Below are positions 1 to 6,839 of a stretch of DNA of 22,365 bases, one piece after another. Source of the DNA: a virus; the IMG/VR virus record IMGVR_UViG_3300006071_000108, positions 1 to 22,365 of that record. One strand, written 5' to 3'. Numbering within the stretch: the first letter of the stretch is position 1; every line of letters begins with the position of its first letter. Both the position numbers and the translations under genes were made by a program. The notes beneath the pieces are model-generated. The model was given only the letters and a program-made list of their open reading frames with translations. It was not told the DNA's origin and ran no database searches.

Positions 1-126
1 ATCCTTCTTGCATTCGTATTCGGCAATGTCCTCGTGCAAACTGTCTCGGCCAAAGGCTGATTCAATCCTTGCATCTATGGTTGCTTTTACCCAACCCATC
101 AGAGCTTCTATTTGTTTCTCACTCAT
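1..126 (-). CDS. Hypothetical protein, N-terminal part (cut by window edge)
   Basis: An open frame starts at ATG 126-124 and runs leftward off the window, giving 42 codons beginning MSEKQIEALMGWVKATIDAR. The start is preceded by a purine-rich ribosome binding site (GGGGGATGGA) inside the 29-bp repeat at 123-151. Its ATG overlaps the stop of the 13-codon mini-ORF at 123-164 in an ATGA arrangement, so it is probably translationally coupled. The visible part looks like a small soluble, mildly acidic helical protein. I do not recognise a family. Confidence 0.6.
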   Translation of the reverse strand, partial: MSEKQIEALMGWVKATIDARIESAFGRDSLHEDIAEYECKKD

Positions 127-151
127 TCCATCCCCCTGCCAATCTCAGCGG
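123..151. repeat. 29-bp exact direct repeat, copy 1
   Basis: Identical to 462-490. On the minus strand it reads from CCGCTGAGATTGG through the purine-rich GGGGGATGG to AATGA. It therefore carries the end of one reading frame, a ribosome binding site and the ATG of the next gene. Confidence 0.9.
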
Positions 152-164
152 TTGCGGTACTCAT
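123..164 (-). CDS. 13-codon mini-ORF, probable coupling peptide or remnant
   Basis: The frame MSTATAEIGRGME starts at ATG 164-162, overlapping the TGA of the DUF1653-like gene, and its TGA (125-123) overlaps the ATG of the next gene. The last eight residues (AEIGRGME) are the same as the C-terminus of the protein at 462-800, because both lie on an exact 29-bp repeat. It may be the leftover tail of a duplicated gene, kept because it holds a ribosome binding site and an ATGA coupling junction. Whether the peptide itself matters is unknown. Confidence 0.35.
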   Translation of the reverse strand: MSTATAEIGRGME

Positions 165-361
165 CACACCACCTCTTTAAACTTATCCCACCATTCGGAT
201 GCAGGGCGCACCCACACGTTGTCTATTGAGCCACGCTCACGGTAGACAATCACCACCTCTCCGGTTGCTTCCATCTTGGCAATCTCAAGAACTTGATAGA
301 CCTTCCCGCTATGGTGTCGATAAAAGCCATCGGGTTTGGGGAGGATGTTTGTTTTACTCAT
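164..361 (-). CDS. DUF1653-like small protein
   Basis: A 65-residue protein if started at ATG 361 (MSKTNILPKPDGF...). The core 'GFYRHHSGKVYQVLEIAKMEATGE' followed by 'VIVYRERGSIDNVWVRPASEW' matches the layout I know for DUF1653: a YRHY/H-x-G-x-x-YxVL start, a central acidic stretch, VVY, and a WVRP ending. The family is small, common in bacteria and phages, and has no established function. A longer reading to 400 is possible, but it would bury the 35-codon membrane ORF at 358-465; the start at 361 has an AGGTG site in front and overlaps the upstream TGA by ATGA. I am fairly sure of the family and have no functional assignment. Confidence 0.75.
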   Translation of the reverse strand: MSKTNILPKPDGFYRHHSGKVYQVLEIAKMEATGEVVIVYRERGSIDNVWVRPASEWWDKFKEVV

Positions 362-465
362 AACAGCACCTGCTTCACTATCCAAACCAAAAAAATACAC
401 ACCAATCCAGTAAGAAAGAAAAATACAAGGATGCCCAAAGCAATTTTTATATCTTCCTTATTCAT
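358..465 (-). CDS. 35-residue single-pass membrane peptide
   Basis: This ORF starts at ATG 465 (MNKEDIKIALGILVFFFLTG...) and ends with TGA 360-358. Residues about 8-30 form one strongly hydrophobic segment rich in Ile, Leu, Val and Phe. A charged N-terminus (NKEDIK) precedes it, and a short basic KQ tail follows. Its start overlaps the stop of the 462-800 gene (ATGA) and its stop overlaps the start of the DUF1653-like gene (ATGA), so it fits exactly between two genes. The ribosome binding site lies in the 29-bp repeat. The function is unknown; a small inner-membrane effector is possible. Confidence 0.6.
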   Translation of the reverse strand: MNKEDIKIALGILVFFFLTGLVCIFLVWIVKQVLL

Positions 466-490
466 TCCATCCCCCTGCCAATCTCAGCGG
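462..490. repeat. 29-bp exact direct repeat, copy 2
   Basis: Identical to 123-151. Here it encodes the C-terminal AEIGRGME of the 462-800 gene together with the ribosome binding site and start of the 35-residue membrane peptide. Confidence 0.9.
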
Positions 491-800
491 CTGCTCTTAC
501 GACGGCTCTACGGGTTGCGGCGTAGGGGTCGTCTCCATAGCCTTCATGTACCGGATAGGGCGGCTCATTTATGTATTGCGGTTCGGCCCAGACGCGCTTC
601 TTCACGTCATTAAAGTTCACATCAATTTCTAACTTCACCGCAAGGCGCAGAGCGTCAGAATCAGAGTTCAAAGGGTTCCACCCTTGCGTATCACCGGGAA
701 TCTTATAGTAGTAATAGATACTCCCGTCTTTCATTTCCTCAAACAAAAGTTCAATCCCCGCCGCTTTCGCCGCGAGTTCTAGGAGTGCTTTGTCAGTCAT
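462..800 (-). CDS. Small phage protein, possible Phage-ABA-sandwich type
   Basis: A 112-residue protein from ATG 800 (MTDKALLELAAKAAGIE...). The start is chosen because GGAGAAGG lies just in front and it overlaps the upstream stop by 8 nt; a longer frame to 953 has no such support and lies over another gene. The C-terminal part 'DALRLAVKLEIDV' and 'ATRRAVVRAAAEIGRGME' resembles small phage proteins that I remember as the phage ABA-sandwich family, with a typical ALRLAV...ATRRAIVRAAAEIG pattern. The role is unknown. Family call is from memory and moderate at best. Confidence 0.7.
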   Translation of the reverse strand: MTDKALLELAAKAAGIELLFEEMKDGSIYYYYKIPGDTQGWNPLNSDSDALRLAVKLEIDVNFNDVKKRVWAEPQYINEPPYPVHEGYGDDPYAATRRAVVRAAAEIGRGME

Positions 801-999
801 TGTCCTTCTCCCGTTCAGCGAGCATGGCATCTGCCACCTTGTATGCAACCGACGCTCTATCCGCGTGTGCATAGGCGTACTGCAGTAATCCCTGCATCGC
901 CTTGGCCGCGAACCAGTCGCGGAGGGACATACCCGGCACATGCAAGGAGTCATCTACTATTGAAGACGGAAACGCCGGGCCTCCATTGTTCTTACTCAT
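793..999 (-). CDS. Conserved small phage protein (GGPAFP / GMSLRDWFAAKAMQ type)
   Basis: A 68-residue protein from ATG 999 (MSKNNGGPAFPSSI...). It carries two motifs common in many phage small proteins of unknown function: GGPAFP near the N-terminus and GMSLRDWFAAKAMQGLL at about residues 23-39. The C-terminus is helical (ASVAYKVADAMLAEREKDND). Its start overlaps the TGA of the upstream gene (TGATG) and an AGGAG site lies in front. It overlaps the downstream gene by 8 nt. The family is recognisable as a type, but I know no function. Confidence 0.75.
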   Translation of the reverse strand: MSKNNGGPAFPSSIVDDSLHVPGMSLRDWFAAKAMQGLLQYAYAHADRASVAYKVADAMLAEREKDND

Positions 1000-1421
1000 C
1001 ACGGTGCTCCTAATATGTAAAAGTCATCAATCACATTCCTCAACTTCATCCCTGTCCACAGCCTCCACTCGTCCTTGGTCGAGCCATCGAGAGCCACTTC
1101 GAGTCCTTCGAGAATACGATCCCTGTCCTGTGCGCGATAGCCCTGCTCTATGAGATACGTCACCTCCTCGGTGATAATCTGAATGTCCTCGTCCCTGAAG
1201 GGACGCCCCTTGAATTTATTCTTGTCCACCAATTCTTCCTCCGGTGCTGACCACAACTTGCCTGTGCGTATGCCTGAGATCAGGCCAGACGAGAGCCCAT
1301 AAACCGTAGCGATTTCCTTACCCGAATGCCCACAGCGAAGCAGGTGTCGAATGATCTGCACTGCCTCCATCGTCAGCTTGGACTGCCCGTTGTTCTCGCC
1401 GGGGTTTATGGACTTACTCAT
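999..1421 (-). CDS. Helix-turn-helix protein
   Basis: A 140-residue protein from ATG 1421, with GGGAGGAG just in front and a TGATG overlap with the preceding stop. Residues about 11-58 (NGQSKLTMEAVQIIRHLL, then HSGKEIATVYGLSSGLISGI and RTGKLW) have the typical pattern of a resolvase/HNH-associated helix-turn-helix: K-L-T, a first helix, G-x-S-x-x-E-I-A as second helix, and G-L-S-x-x-x-I-S-x-I as recognition helix. No HNH or integrase catalytic domain follows. The rest (FKGRPFRDEDIQIITEEVTY...) is acidic and helical. It is probably a DNA-binding protein; whether it is a regulator or the remainder of a homing-type protein is open. Confidence 0.7.
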   Translation of the reverse strand: MSKSINPGENNGQSKLTMEAVQIIRHLLRCGHSGKEIATVYGLSSGLISGIRTGKLWSAPEEELVDKNKFKGRPFRDEDIQIITEEVTYLIEQGYRAQDRDRILEGLEVALDGSTKDEWRLWTGMKLRNVIDDFYILGAP

Positions 1422-1717
1422 CACTCCTCCCATGTAACCTGCACTACCTTACATTTCTCCGGCGCATGACACGCCCACCCTGCCGCATCGTCCTGATAAT
1501 CAAAGAGCCTAGACCTAGACTCGTCCGGGTACACCACCATCCATGCGTGTTTCTTCGCCGGCTTAGGCTCGAGCCTCTCGATCAGGGCTTTCATCCCGTG
1601 GTAATCCGTAAGATCCCCTCCATGTTCGATCTCATAGGTATATCCCTGCTCTGCGGTAAAGCGCAGGGCGGTCAGCGCAAGGTATGCTTCCACAGCGTTC
1701 AATTCATAGGTCTTCAT
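1421..1717 (-). CDS. Hypothetical protein, 98 residues
   Basis: Starts at ATG 1717 (MKTYELNAVEAYLALTALRF) with GGGGAAG in front, 1 base after the preceding gene's stop. It ends in a TGATG overlap with the helix-turn-helix gene. It has a mixed helix/strand appearance, with a Trp- and Tyr-rich C-terminal half (HAWMVVYPDESRSRLFDYQD) and two cysteines near the end. No family is recognised; it is supported by good spacing and its place in the leftward operon. Confidence 0.65.
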   Translation of the reverse strand: MKTYELNAVEAYLALTALRFTAEQGYTYEIEHGGDLTDYHGMKALIERLEPKPAKKHAWMVVYPDESRSRLFDYQDDAAGWACHAPEKCKVVQVTWEE

Positions 1718-1718
1718 C

Positions 1719-1919
1719 TCACTTCCCCTTGTATTGGTATTCCAAACACATTGCGCCTAACCCGGCGGGGCGTGACAGCGTGCACTCCCATTTACTATCG
1801 AGGGTCACAGAGGGCGGAGCGGTTACGCACAGCAAAAGACCTACGCCACCGCTGAACATCAGCGCCCACAGCGGCCACGTTTCACGAACAAACTCACCAA
1901 ACAAAGCAATCTTCTTCAT
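1719..1919 (-). CDS. Small membrane protein, 66 residues
   Basis: The start chosen is ATG 1919 (MKKIALFGEFVRETWPLWAL...), preceded by GGAG with 7-nt spacing. A longer frame to 1937 lacks a good site. Residues about 15-36 form one transmembrane segment (WPLWALMFSGGVGLLLCV), followed by a polar tail of about 30 residues with two cysteines. The N-terminal KK and the hydrophobic segment could also be read as a long signal anchor. It lies 1 nt upstream of the 1421-1717 gene. I see no lysis-gene neighbours that would make it a holin or spanin. Confidence 0.6.
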   Translation of the reverse strand: MKKIALFGEFVRETWPLWALMFSGGVGLLLCVTAPPSVTLDSKWECTLSRPAGLGAMCLEYQYKGK

Positions 1920-2027
1920 CGTTTTCTCCATGCACATAAGGTGTGCAGACCTAGTTAGGGGGCGGGGATACTCCTATCAGCCATTGGTTAAAATGGTTGC
2001 CCGCCCGAACATATTTGAACACATCTA

Positions 2028-2225
2028 TTAATGAACGTAAATAGCCTGACCTCTTTGAGCCAAGTGCATGGCGATATCTATCGCATCGTCCACCTCCTGT
2101 GGGCTGTAGCATCTCGTTGCTGAATACTGTGTCTCTACCAACATGAACTCAACCTCACCGTCTTCACCCATCTCAGGGCGAACAGAGGCCATACCATCCA
2201 GTACGAACTTCCACCTAAGAGCCAT
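2028..2225 (-). CDS. Hypothetical protein, 65 residues
   Basis: The frame continues upstream to a GTG at 2258. I prefer ATG 2225 (MALRWKFVLDGMASVRPEMG) because it overlaps the upstream stop by only 11 nt, although its ribosome binding site is weak (GCAGAACAAG). The protein is acidic in the middle and ends AIDIAMHLAQRGQAIYVH. No family is recognised. Confidence 0.5.
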   Translation of the reverse strand: MALRWKFVLDGMASVRPEMGEDGEVEFMLVETQYSATRCYSPQEVDDAIDIAMHLAQRGQAIYVH

Positions 2226-2586
2226 CTTGTTCTGCACGTAGCTTTCTCCTGTGCTCACTAGGCACGGCTGTCTTTATCTCAAGGTAGTATATGCCCGGAG
2301 CATAGAAGAATCCTACGTCATCAAGCTCAGACCCCGGCGGGAGTAGGTGAAGCAGAGACATAGACTCTGTGGCCCACTCAGGTAACTCTTCCTCGGTCAC
2401 ATAGTAGACCTCGTTGTCTGAGAGATCGTGCACAAGATACGCACTCTCACCCTGCCTATACTCCACACGTATTCGTGCCTTGATGCTTTGCTTCTTCCGC
2501 GCCATCGCCATGCTGAACGCATTGATCTCAGGTACAGCTAAACCCCAAGTCATTTGCATCGTCAGCTTGGTCATCGCATCGGCCAT
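2215..2586 (-). CDS. Hypothetical protein, about 123 residues
   Basis: Two starts are plausible: GTG 2604 (inside the end of the upstream gene, GGAG 7 nt ahead) or ATG 2586 (4 nt after the upstream stop, GAAGAAGAG in front). I give the ATG. The protein has a Met-rich start (MADAMTKLTMQMTWGLAVPE), a strand-rich middle (ARIRVEYRQGESAYLVHDLS) with aromatic residues, and a basic end (EHRRKLRAEQDGS). Function is not recognised. It belongs to the run of leftward genes after the VWA protein gene. Confidence 0.6.
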   Translation of the reverse strand: MADAMTKLTMQMTWGLAVPEINAFSMAMARKKQSIKARIRVEYRQGESAYLVHDLSDNEVYYVTEEELPEWATESMSLLHLLPPGSELDDVGFFYAPGIYYLEIKTAVPSEHRRKLRAEQDGS

Positions 2587-2590
2587 CGGG

Positions 2591-3202
2591 TCACTCTTCT
2601 TCACAGTCCATCTCCATAAAGTACATCCTGTCTCCGGTATGCCCAGTACGCGCGCTACCTATCCCTTCGAGGTACACATCATCAGGCAGGAGCAGAAGCA
2701 TGGCTAACTTGTCCTTCTCTTTGTTGGTCATGCGGTCCATGAACACAGGGTTGGGCCACTGATTACGCACGTGCTTCATCCATCCCTCGGCTTTCTCTAG
2801 CAGTACATAGTCACCATTGACCCAAGCACACTTATCCCATTGCGGTACCTTACTCCACTTAACTCGGCGTAGGTTGATCGTCTCTCGGCCTGTTTCATCC
2901 TGCCCGGCGCGTTTTATCGCACCATCAATGACATAGACAATCGAACCCTCTGCGCCCTTCTTGGACGCATACTTGTAGGGAACCTTGTACCCCACACCAT
3001 CGACGTATTTATTCATAGGCGTGGTCGGGTCCATGAGGATGCGTAGCCTACGCTCATTCTCCTTGTTGAGTTGATCTACAAAGCACGGCTGACTGTAGTT
3101 GGCATAGATGCCCATCATGACGGGGCTATCCGCACAGACCTCCTTCAGCCTCGCGTAGTTGTAGTACATCTTGTAACGAACGGTTTCTCTCATTGCGTAC
3201 AT
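2591..3202 (-). CDS. Hypothetical protein, 203 residues
   Basis: Starts at ATG 3202 with a strong GGAGG 6 nt ahead, 1 base after the stop of the VWA-metallopeptidase gene, so the two are almost certainly cotranscribed. The product is Lys/Tyr/Met-rich, with a basic central part (KVPYKYASKKGAEGSIVYVI) and an acidic C-terminus (MEMDCEEE). I see no catalytic signature and recognise no family. Its place directly after the ATPase/VWA module makes a link to that module possible, but nothing in the sequence proves it. Confidence 0.65.
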   Translation of the reverse strand: MYAMRETVRYKMYYNYARLKEVCADSPVMMGIYANYSQPCFVDQLNKENERRLRILMDPTTPMNKYVDGVGYKVPYKYASKKGAEGSIVYVIDGAIKRAGQDETGRETINLRRVKWSKVPQWDKCAWVNGDYVLLEKAEGWMKHVRNQWPNPVFMDRMTNKEKDKLAMLLLLPDDVYLEGIGSARTGHTGDRMYFMEMDCEEE

Positions 3203-3203
3203 A

Positions 3204-4352
3204 TCAAACCTCCAAACGAATAGTTACGCCGATCGGGGAACGCTGATCGGTAGTTATCGCCCACAGTGAGGGCGCACAGGATGTAGTCGGGAAGGGCGTA
3301 TACCCATCCGTAAGAACAAGGATTGCCTCGGGGCGCAGGTTCTTCTCCACGATGTAGTCAAACGCCACGCGCATATCCGTACCACCACCGCCCTTGAGAT
3401 CACGCGCATCGCGCAGAGTATGGTAGTTGGACTCATCGAAGATACGATGCCCTTGAATATCTGCGTCACAGTCGATGACATGAATCAGGGAAGGCTTGAC
3501 CGTCTCAACCAACGCGACAAGCTCGCTGAAGAAGATGGAAGCCAGTAGGTCATCGACAGAACCAGACGTATCACGAATCACAGCCAAGCAACCCATCGAC
3601 TCGCTGATCGAAGATGGCAGATAGATATCGTGCTGTAGCCACCGCCGATTGGGACGCCGCCATGTGCTGTCATCCTTACCACAACTAAGCTCGGTCATGA
3701 ACTCACTAAGCTGATCACGCCAATTAACCTTGGGCTCAAGCAAGTCCTTGATAGACTTGGATACATCACCACCCTGCTTACCCGCAAGGATCTGACCCTG
3801 ACGAATGGCCTGCTCTACCTCCTTACGTATTGCATCCTTCTCTTCCTCAGTCAGGTCATCGAAGTCATGCTCATCGAACTCATCACCCGCACCGCCCCCA
3901 CCGCCACCATCCTGCTCATCCTTGAGGATGTTAAACACCTCCTGCGTATTCATACCTCGGAACCGCTCATCGAGTAGCGCCCCCTCGGGCAGAGTGATGA
4001 AGTCCTTGTACTTGGCAGACAGGTCAGCGATCTCTAGGTTAATCACATAGTCAGCAGACTGATTAGCCAGTCGCTTGTCCTCATCCCACAGATGCTTCCA
4101 CAACCAGTGATGCTGATAGACCTTGTGCAGATTCTCATGGAGGATGAGGCCATGCAGATCAGAGGTAGACAACTTATCCACGAACTCAGCGCCATACCAT
4201 GTATCTCTACCATTGGTGCAAGCAGTACGTACTGTCTCGCTGATCTCGGTCTTGCCTACCATGAACACACCAGAGTAGAGCATGGTCGCTTGGTGTCCCA
4301 TCATCTGTACGTGTGCTTTCTCTATACGTTGCTTGGGGGTCAGGTTATTCAT
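3204..4352 (-). CDS. VWA-domain protein with HExxH metallopeptidase motif (DUF2201-like)
   Basis: A 382-residue protein from ATG 4352; AGGAG sits 8 nt ahead, so a GTG nine bases upstream is less likely. Domains in order: an N-terminal zinc-metallopeptidase-like region with HENLH at about 72-76 and more histidines just after (QHHW); an acidic, Gly-rich linker at about 146-170 (run of six Gly, then DEFDEHDFDD); and a C-terminal von Willebrand A domain with MIDAS parts DTSGS (261-265), GGGTD (322-326) and TDG (348-350). This two-part layout is that of the VWA-like metallopeptidase family (DUF2201 and its N-terminal domain), which often accompanies MoxR-type ATPases. I infer that it is the partner of the ATPase at 4731-5813. 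Its substrate is unknown. Confidence 0.85.
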   Translation of the reverse strand: MNNLTPKQRIEKAHVQMMGHQATMLYSGVFMVGKTEISETVRTACTNGRDTWYGAEFVDKLSTSDLHGLILHENLHKVYQHHWLWKHLWDEDKRLANQSADYVINLEIADLSAKYKDFITLPEGALLDERFRGMNTQEVFNILKDEQDGGGGGGAGDEFDEHDFDDLTEEEKDAIRKEVEQAIRQGQILAGKQGGDVSKSIKDLLEPKVNWRDQLSEFMTELSCGKDDSTWRRPNRRWLQHDIYLPSSISESMGCLAVIRDTSGSVDDLLASIFFSELVALVETVKPSLIHVIDCDADIQGHRIFDESNYHTLRDARDLKGGGGTDMRVAFDYIVEKNLRPEAILVLTDGYTPFPTTSCAPSLWAITTDQRSPIGVTIRLEV

Positions 4353-4677
4353 TGTTGTCACTCCTCATTGCCATAAACTCTTGGGGTGTAAGAAAGGTGT
4401 TGCCCTCTGAGTGGCGCACCGCTTGCTCCCATTCTTCTATCTGCTTTGCCGTCATGCCTGTGCAGTCATAGGCAGGGTACTCAGTCACACATACGTCGGG
4501 CACACCGTAGTCCTTTACATACTTGATGTTCGGCTCGTCTGGTCGGTACGCATCACCGAAACCAACTGCATACCTAGCAAATATCTCCTGCACCTTATGT
4601 GCCTGCTCAAGAGGAAGGATCACATTGCCTCCCCACCCTATGTTGACCCTACCGTAAATCTCTTTAGGCTTGCTCAT
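4345..4677 (-). CDS. Hypothetical protein between the MoxR ATPase and VWA genes
   Basis: A 110-residue protein starting at ATG 4677 with AGGAGATAGCA just in front, and overlapping the VWA gene start by 8 nt. It begins MSKPKEIYGRVNIGWGGNVI and contains Tyr- and Asp-rich stretches (VTEYPAYDCTG). No family is recognised. Because it is sandwiched between an ATPase and its probable VWA partner, with a stop/start overlap, it may be an adaptor or substrate of that pair; this is inference from position only. Confidence 0.65.
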   Translation of the reverse strand: MSKPKEIYGRVNIGWGGNVILPLEQAHKVQEIFARYAVGFGDAYRPDEPNIKYVKDYGVPDVCVTEYPAYDCTGMTAKQIEEWEQAVRHSEGNTFLTPQEFMAMRSDNNE

Positions 4678-4690
4678 TGCTATCTCCTAT

Positions 4691-4708
4691 GGGGCGGTCA
4701 CCCGCCCC
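4691..4708. other. GC-rich hairpin between palindrome and ribosome binding site
   Basis: GGGGCGG and CCGCCCC form a 7-bp perfect stem with a 4-nt loop. It lies 4 nt after (in leftward transcription) the palindrome at 4713-4732 and just ahead of the AGGAG of the 4345-4677 gene. No U-run follows, so it is not a canonical terminator; a leader or processing structure is more likely. Confidence 0.7.
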
Positions 4709-4712
4709 GTTG

Positions 4713-4732
4713 AACTTCATACGTATGAAGTT
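4713..4732. repeat. 20-bp perfect palindrome, copy 1
   Basis: AACTTCATACGTATGAAGTT, exact. Its right edge contains two bases of the TAA stop codon of the MoxR ATPase gene, so it lies exactly at the gene end. A GC hairpin follows in the leftward direction. As DNA it is a symmetric site for a dimeric protein; as RNA it could form an 8-bp stem with an ACGU loop. Confidence 0.95.
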
Positions 4733-5813
4733 ACTTGGTGAACAGATACATATTATTTTTTGCCCACGCGGTGAAGTCAGCGAAGGTAGCCGCGAGTGCC
4801 ATCTTCTCACCACGCATAATGGTCTTGGCGAATAGCGCCTGCACTTCCTTGGGCAGACGCTTGCAGTAGGTCATCCATGCACCGAACGTCTCACGATCCA
4901 CACGCATACACGCCTTGGATACGATCATGCAGTTAGCCACAGCAGAGGACGATACCTTGGTAGCGTCAGGGTCACGGATGATCTGATCCCACGTAGGCAA
5001 CTCCTCATCCAACTTGACGATGGTCATCATGTCCAACGCCGCCGCCTCACCAATCGCACCCGCCAAAGCATGAAGGCGAACATCATCAGGCAGATGCTTG
5101 GTCGCACGGTATACCTTGCTCGCACTCTCCATAGAACGATGCGTAACGACAGCCGTACGTGGGCACCGCGGGTCATTGATATATCGGTTGCTCGCAGGAT
5201 CTTCGACCTCCTTGAAGGACTGGAACATCTGCGGGAACTCGATCACCGTACCAATCACCACAGGCTCAAGCTGATGAGCAATAGCGTAGTCCTCGACCCA
5301 CTCCATAGCAGTCGGCTTACGAATCTCACACTGCACCATACGATTGCGAGCATGGGCAGGGATCACATCACCCAGACCTTCGATGGATAGGTTGGTCGTA
5401 GCGAATACGATTGAACCCTCGGGGAACAGATACCCACCCAATGCACGTTCAAGGATAGGACGCAGTGACGCATTGAGTACCGCTCGCATCGCCTTGCCTA
5501 ACTCATCGAACATACAGATGACAGGCTTATCCAGATGCACACCGAACTCCTCGTTGGGTACGAACCGGCACACCTCGACACCATCAACCGTCATGATCTT
5601 GGGAATCAGGAAGTCACCTACGTCCTTGATGGTCATGTCCACGTAGCAGTAGTGGTACTTGTCCCCGAACTTCTTCTTGAGTGACTTGAGCATGGATGAC
5701 TTACCGATACCCATCTCACCCGAGAACAGATAGGTCACAAGATGCCCAGAGGACGCGAGCAACTCGGTTGCATCGGCAAGAGATACAGATGAATACGCCT
5801 TAGAAACTTTCAT
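4731..5813 (-). CDS. MoxR-type AAA+ ATPase
   Basis: A 360-residue protein from ATG 5813 with AGGAG in front. Walker A is GEMGIGKS at about 32-39, Walker B is VICMFDE at about 98-104, sensor 1 is ATTN at 138-141, and HARNRM at about 154-159 supplies the arginine finger region. The order and spacing match MoxR/CobS-like AAA+ ATPases, which act with VWA-domain partners to remodel or mature target proteins (for example RavA-ViaA, NorQ-NorD, CbbQ-CbbO). It is followed by a small gene and then a VWA protein gene, and preceded by a DUF3150-like gene, which supports this reading. What it remodels in this phage is unknown. Confidence 0.88.
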   Translation of the reverse strand: MKVSKAYSSVSLADATELLASSGHLVTYLFSGEMGIGKSSMLKSLKKKFGDKYHYCYVDMTIKDVGDFLIPKIMTVDGVEVCRFVPNEEFGVHLDKPVICMFDELGKAMRAVLNASLRPILERALGGYLFPEGSIVFATTNLSIEGLGDVIPAHARNRMVQCEIRKPTAMEWVEDYAIAHQLEPVVIGTVIEFPQMFQSFKEVEDPASNRYINDPRCPRTAVVTHRSMESASKVYRATKHLPDDVRLHALAGAIGEAAALDMMTIVKLDEELPTWDQIIRDPDATKVSSSAVANCMIVSKACMRVDRETFGAWMTYCKRLPKEVQALFAKTIMRGEKMALAATFADFTAWAKNNMYLFTK

Positions 5814-5839
5814 GATTACACTCCTAAAAATAATTACAA

Positions 5840-6724
5840 TTAGAACTCGAACTTGCTGAGGAGATCGTCGATCTCCTGCTTCACTGACAGTCGTGCGCTG
5901 TCATTCTTCTTCAGGTCAGTCAGGTCCATACCATTCAACGTAGAGTAAAGTTCCCTACGCATCTGCTCCATCTTGGGATCACCCGTCAGGTTCAGATCCT
6001 TCATCATCGCGCAGAGATCGAGCGCAGTATCAAGTGTGGACTGATACATCTTGCCCTTCTCATCCTTGGACACACGCAGTTGGTTACTCAAAGTCTCGGT
6101 TATCTTCTTAACTCGCTCCCATAGTGATGACATAGCTTCACTAACTGCCTTGTTAGCCTCACGCTCGAACTGCTCCTGTAGAAACTGCAACCCCTGATTG
6201 CCAACGTCAACCCGGAAGTCACCTGTCTGCGGGACAGGGTGATAGCTATACTCGAAGTAGAACTTACGGCGCACCTCATCGACAGTCGGGTACTCATTCA
6301 CATCGAACATGGAGTTCAGTCGGAACTGCGCTATCTGCCTAGCCTGTGCATACTCGATCAGCACCAACTCAACCATGTCATAGAAATGCTTCTGCCTATC
6401 CTGCATCTCCTGATCGAAACCATTCCATAACTTCTCGGTAGACAGCACGTTCACACCATCGAACGTCCACGGTACAGTCTCACGCTTGCACCAATTCCTA
6501 CTATCCGCACCGAACTTATTGATCGCCTCCAACTCCTTGAAGTCAGGCATGATGTTCTTGTTGTATGCACCCACGTTACCCTGAGCACCCGCATCATTCT
6601 TAACCTTCTCGGTCTGTTGCTTGTCCTTACGTCTTGTGTTCCAGATACCGATCTTCAGATTCACAAGGACTGCACTGCTGTGCAGGGTCGGGGCAACAGA
6701 AACTAAATTAACAACAGCGTTCAT
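5840..6724 (-). CDS. DUF3150-like protein, first gene of the MoxR-VWA module
   Basis: A 294-residue protein from ATG 6724 with AGGAG 7 nt ahead. After a short N-terminus it reads LVNLKIGIWNTRRKDKQQ, then a helical, charged body (EYPTVDEVRRKFYFEY, FLQEQFEREANKAVSEAMSS, WERVKKITETLSNQL) likely to form coiled coils, and ends with a short acidic helix (SVKQEIDDLLSKFEF). The N-terminal motif and the neighbourhood (upstream of an AAA+ ATPase and a VWA protein) fit DUF3150, a family I remember in this same gene order in phages and plasmids. It may be a structural or substrate-recognition subunit of the ATPase/VWA complex. It is the first gene behind the consensus promoter at 6811-6839. Confidence 0.65.
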   Translation of the reverse strand: MNAVVNLVSVAPTLHSSAVLVNLKIGIWNTRRKDKQQTEKVKNDAGAQGNVGAYNKNIMPDFKELEAINKFGADSRNWCKRETVPWTFDGVNVLSTEKLWNGFDQEMQDRQKHFYDMVELVLIEYAQARQIAQFRLNSMFDVNEYPTVDEVRRKFYFEYSYHPVPQTGDFRVDVGNQGLQFLQEQFEREANKAVSEAMSSLWERVKKITETLSNQLRVSKDEKGKMYQSTLDTALDLCAMMKDLNLTGDPKMEQMRRELYSTLNGMDLTDLKKNDSARLSVKQEIDDLLSKFEF

Positions 6725-6753
6725 GATTCACTCCTAAACGAAAGGTCGAAAAG

Positions 6754-6773
6754 AACTTCATACGTATGAAGTT
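6754..6773. repeat. 20-bp perfect palindrome, copy 2
   Basis: Exact copy in the leader of the DUF3150-like gene. It begins 37 bp downstream of the -10 box of the leftward promoter at 6811-6839, so it would lie at about +31 to +50 of the transcript. Confidence 0.95.
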
Positions 6774-6810
6774 GGAACTAAGCGGATACAGTCCGCCAAC
6801 TGTGGAATAC

Positions 6811-6839
6811 ATTATACACTACTTGACACAGCTTGTCAA
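6811..6839 (-). promoter_or_regulatory. Consensus leftward sigma-70 promoter for the MoxR-VWA module
   Basis: On the minus strand, TTGACA (6839-6834), 17 bp, TATAAT (6816-6811): a full consensus match with ideal spacing. The -35 box is inside a small inverted repeat GCTTGACAAGC, a possible operator. The block around the -35 (GTAGGGCTTGACAAGC) and the sequence next to the -10 box are shared with the promoter at 8393-8421. Confidence 0.85.

Noticed and set aside
1938-2027. Possible terminator from GGGCGGG / CCCGCCC
   Set aside because: The arms are about 40 bases apart and no U-run follows; it is too weak to call.
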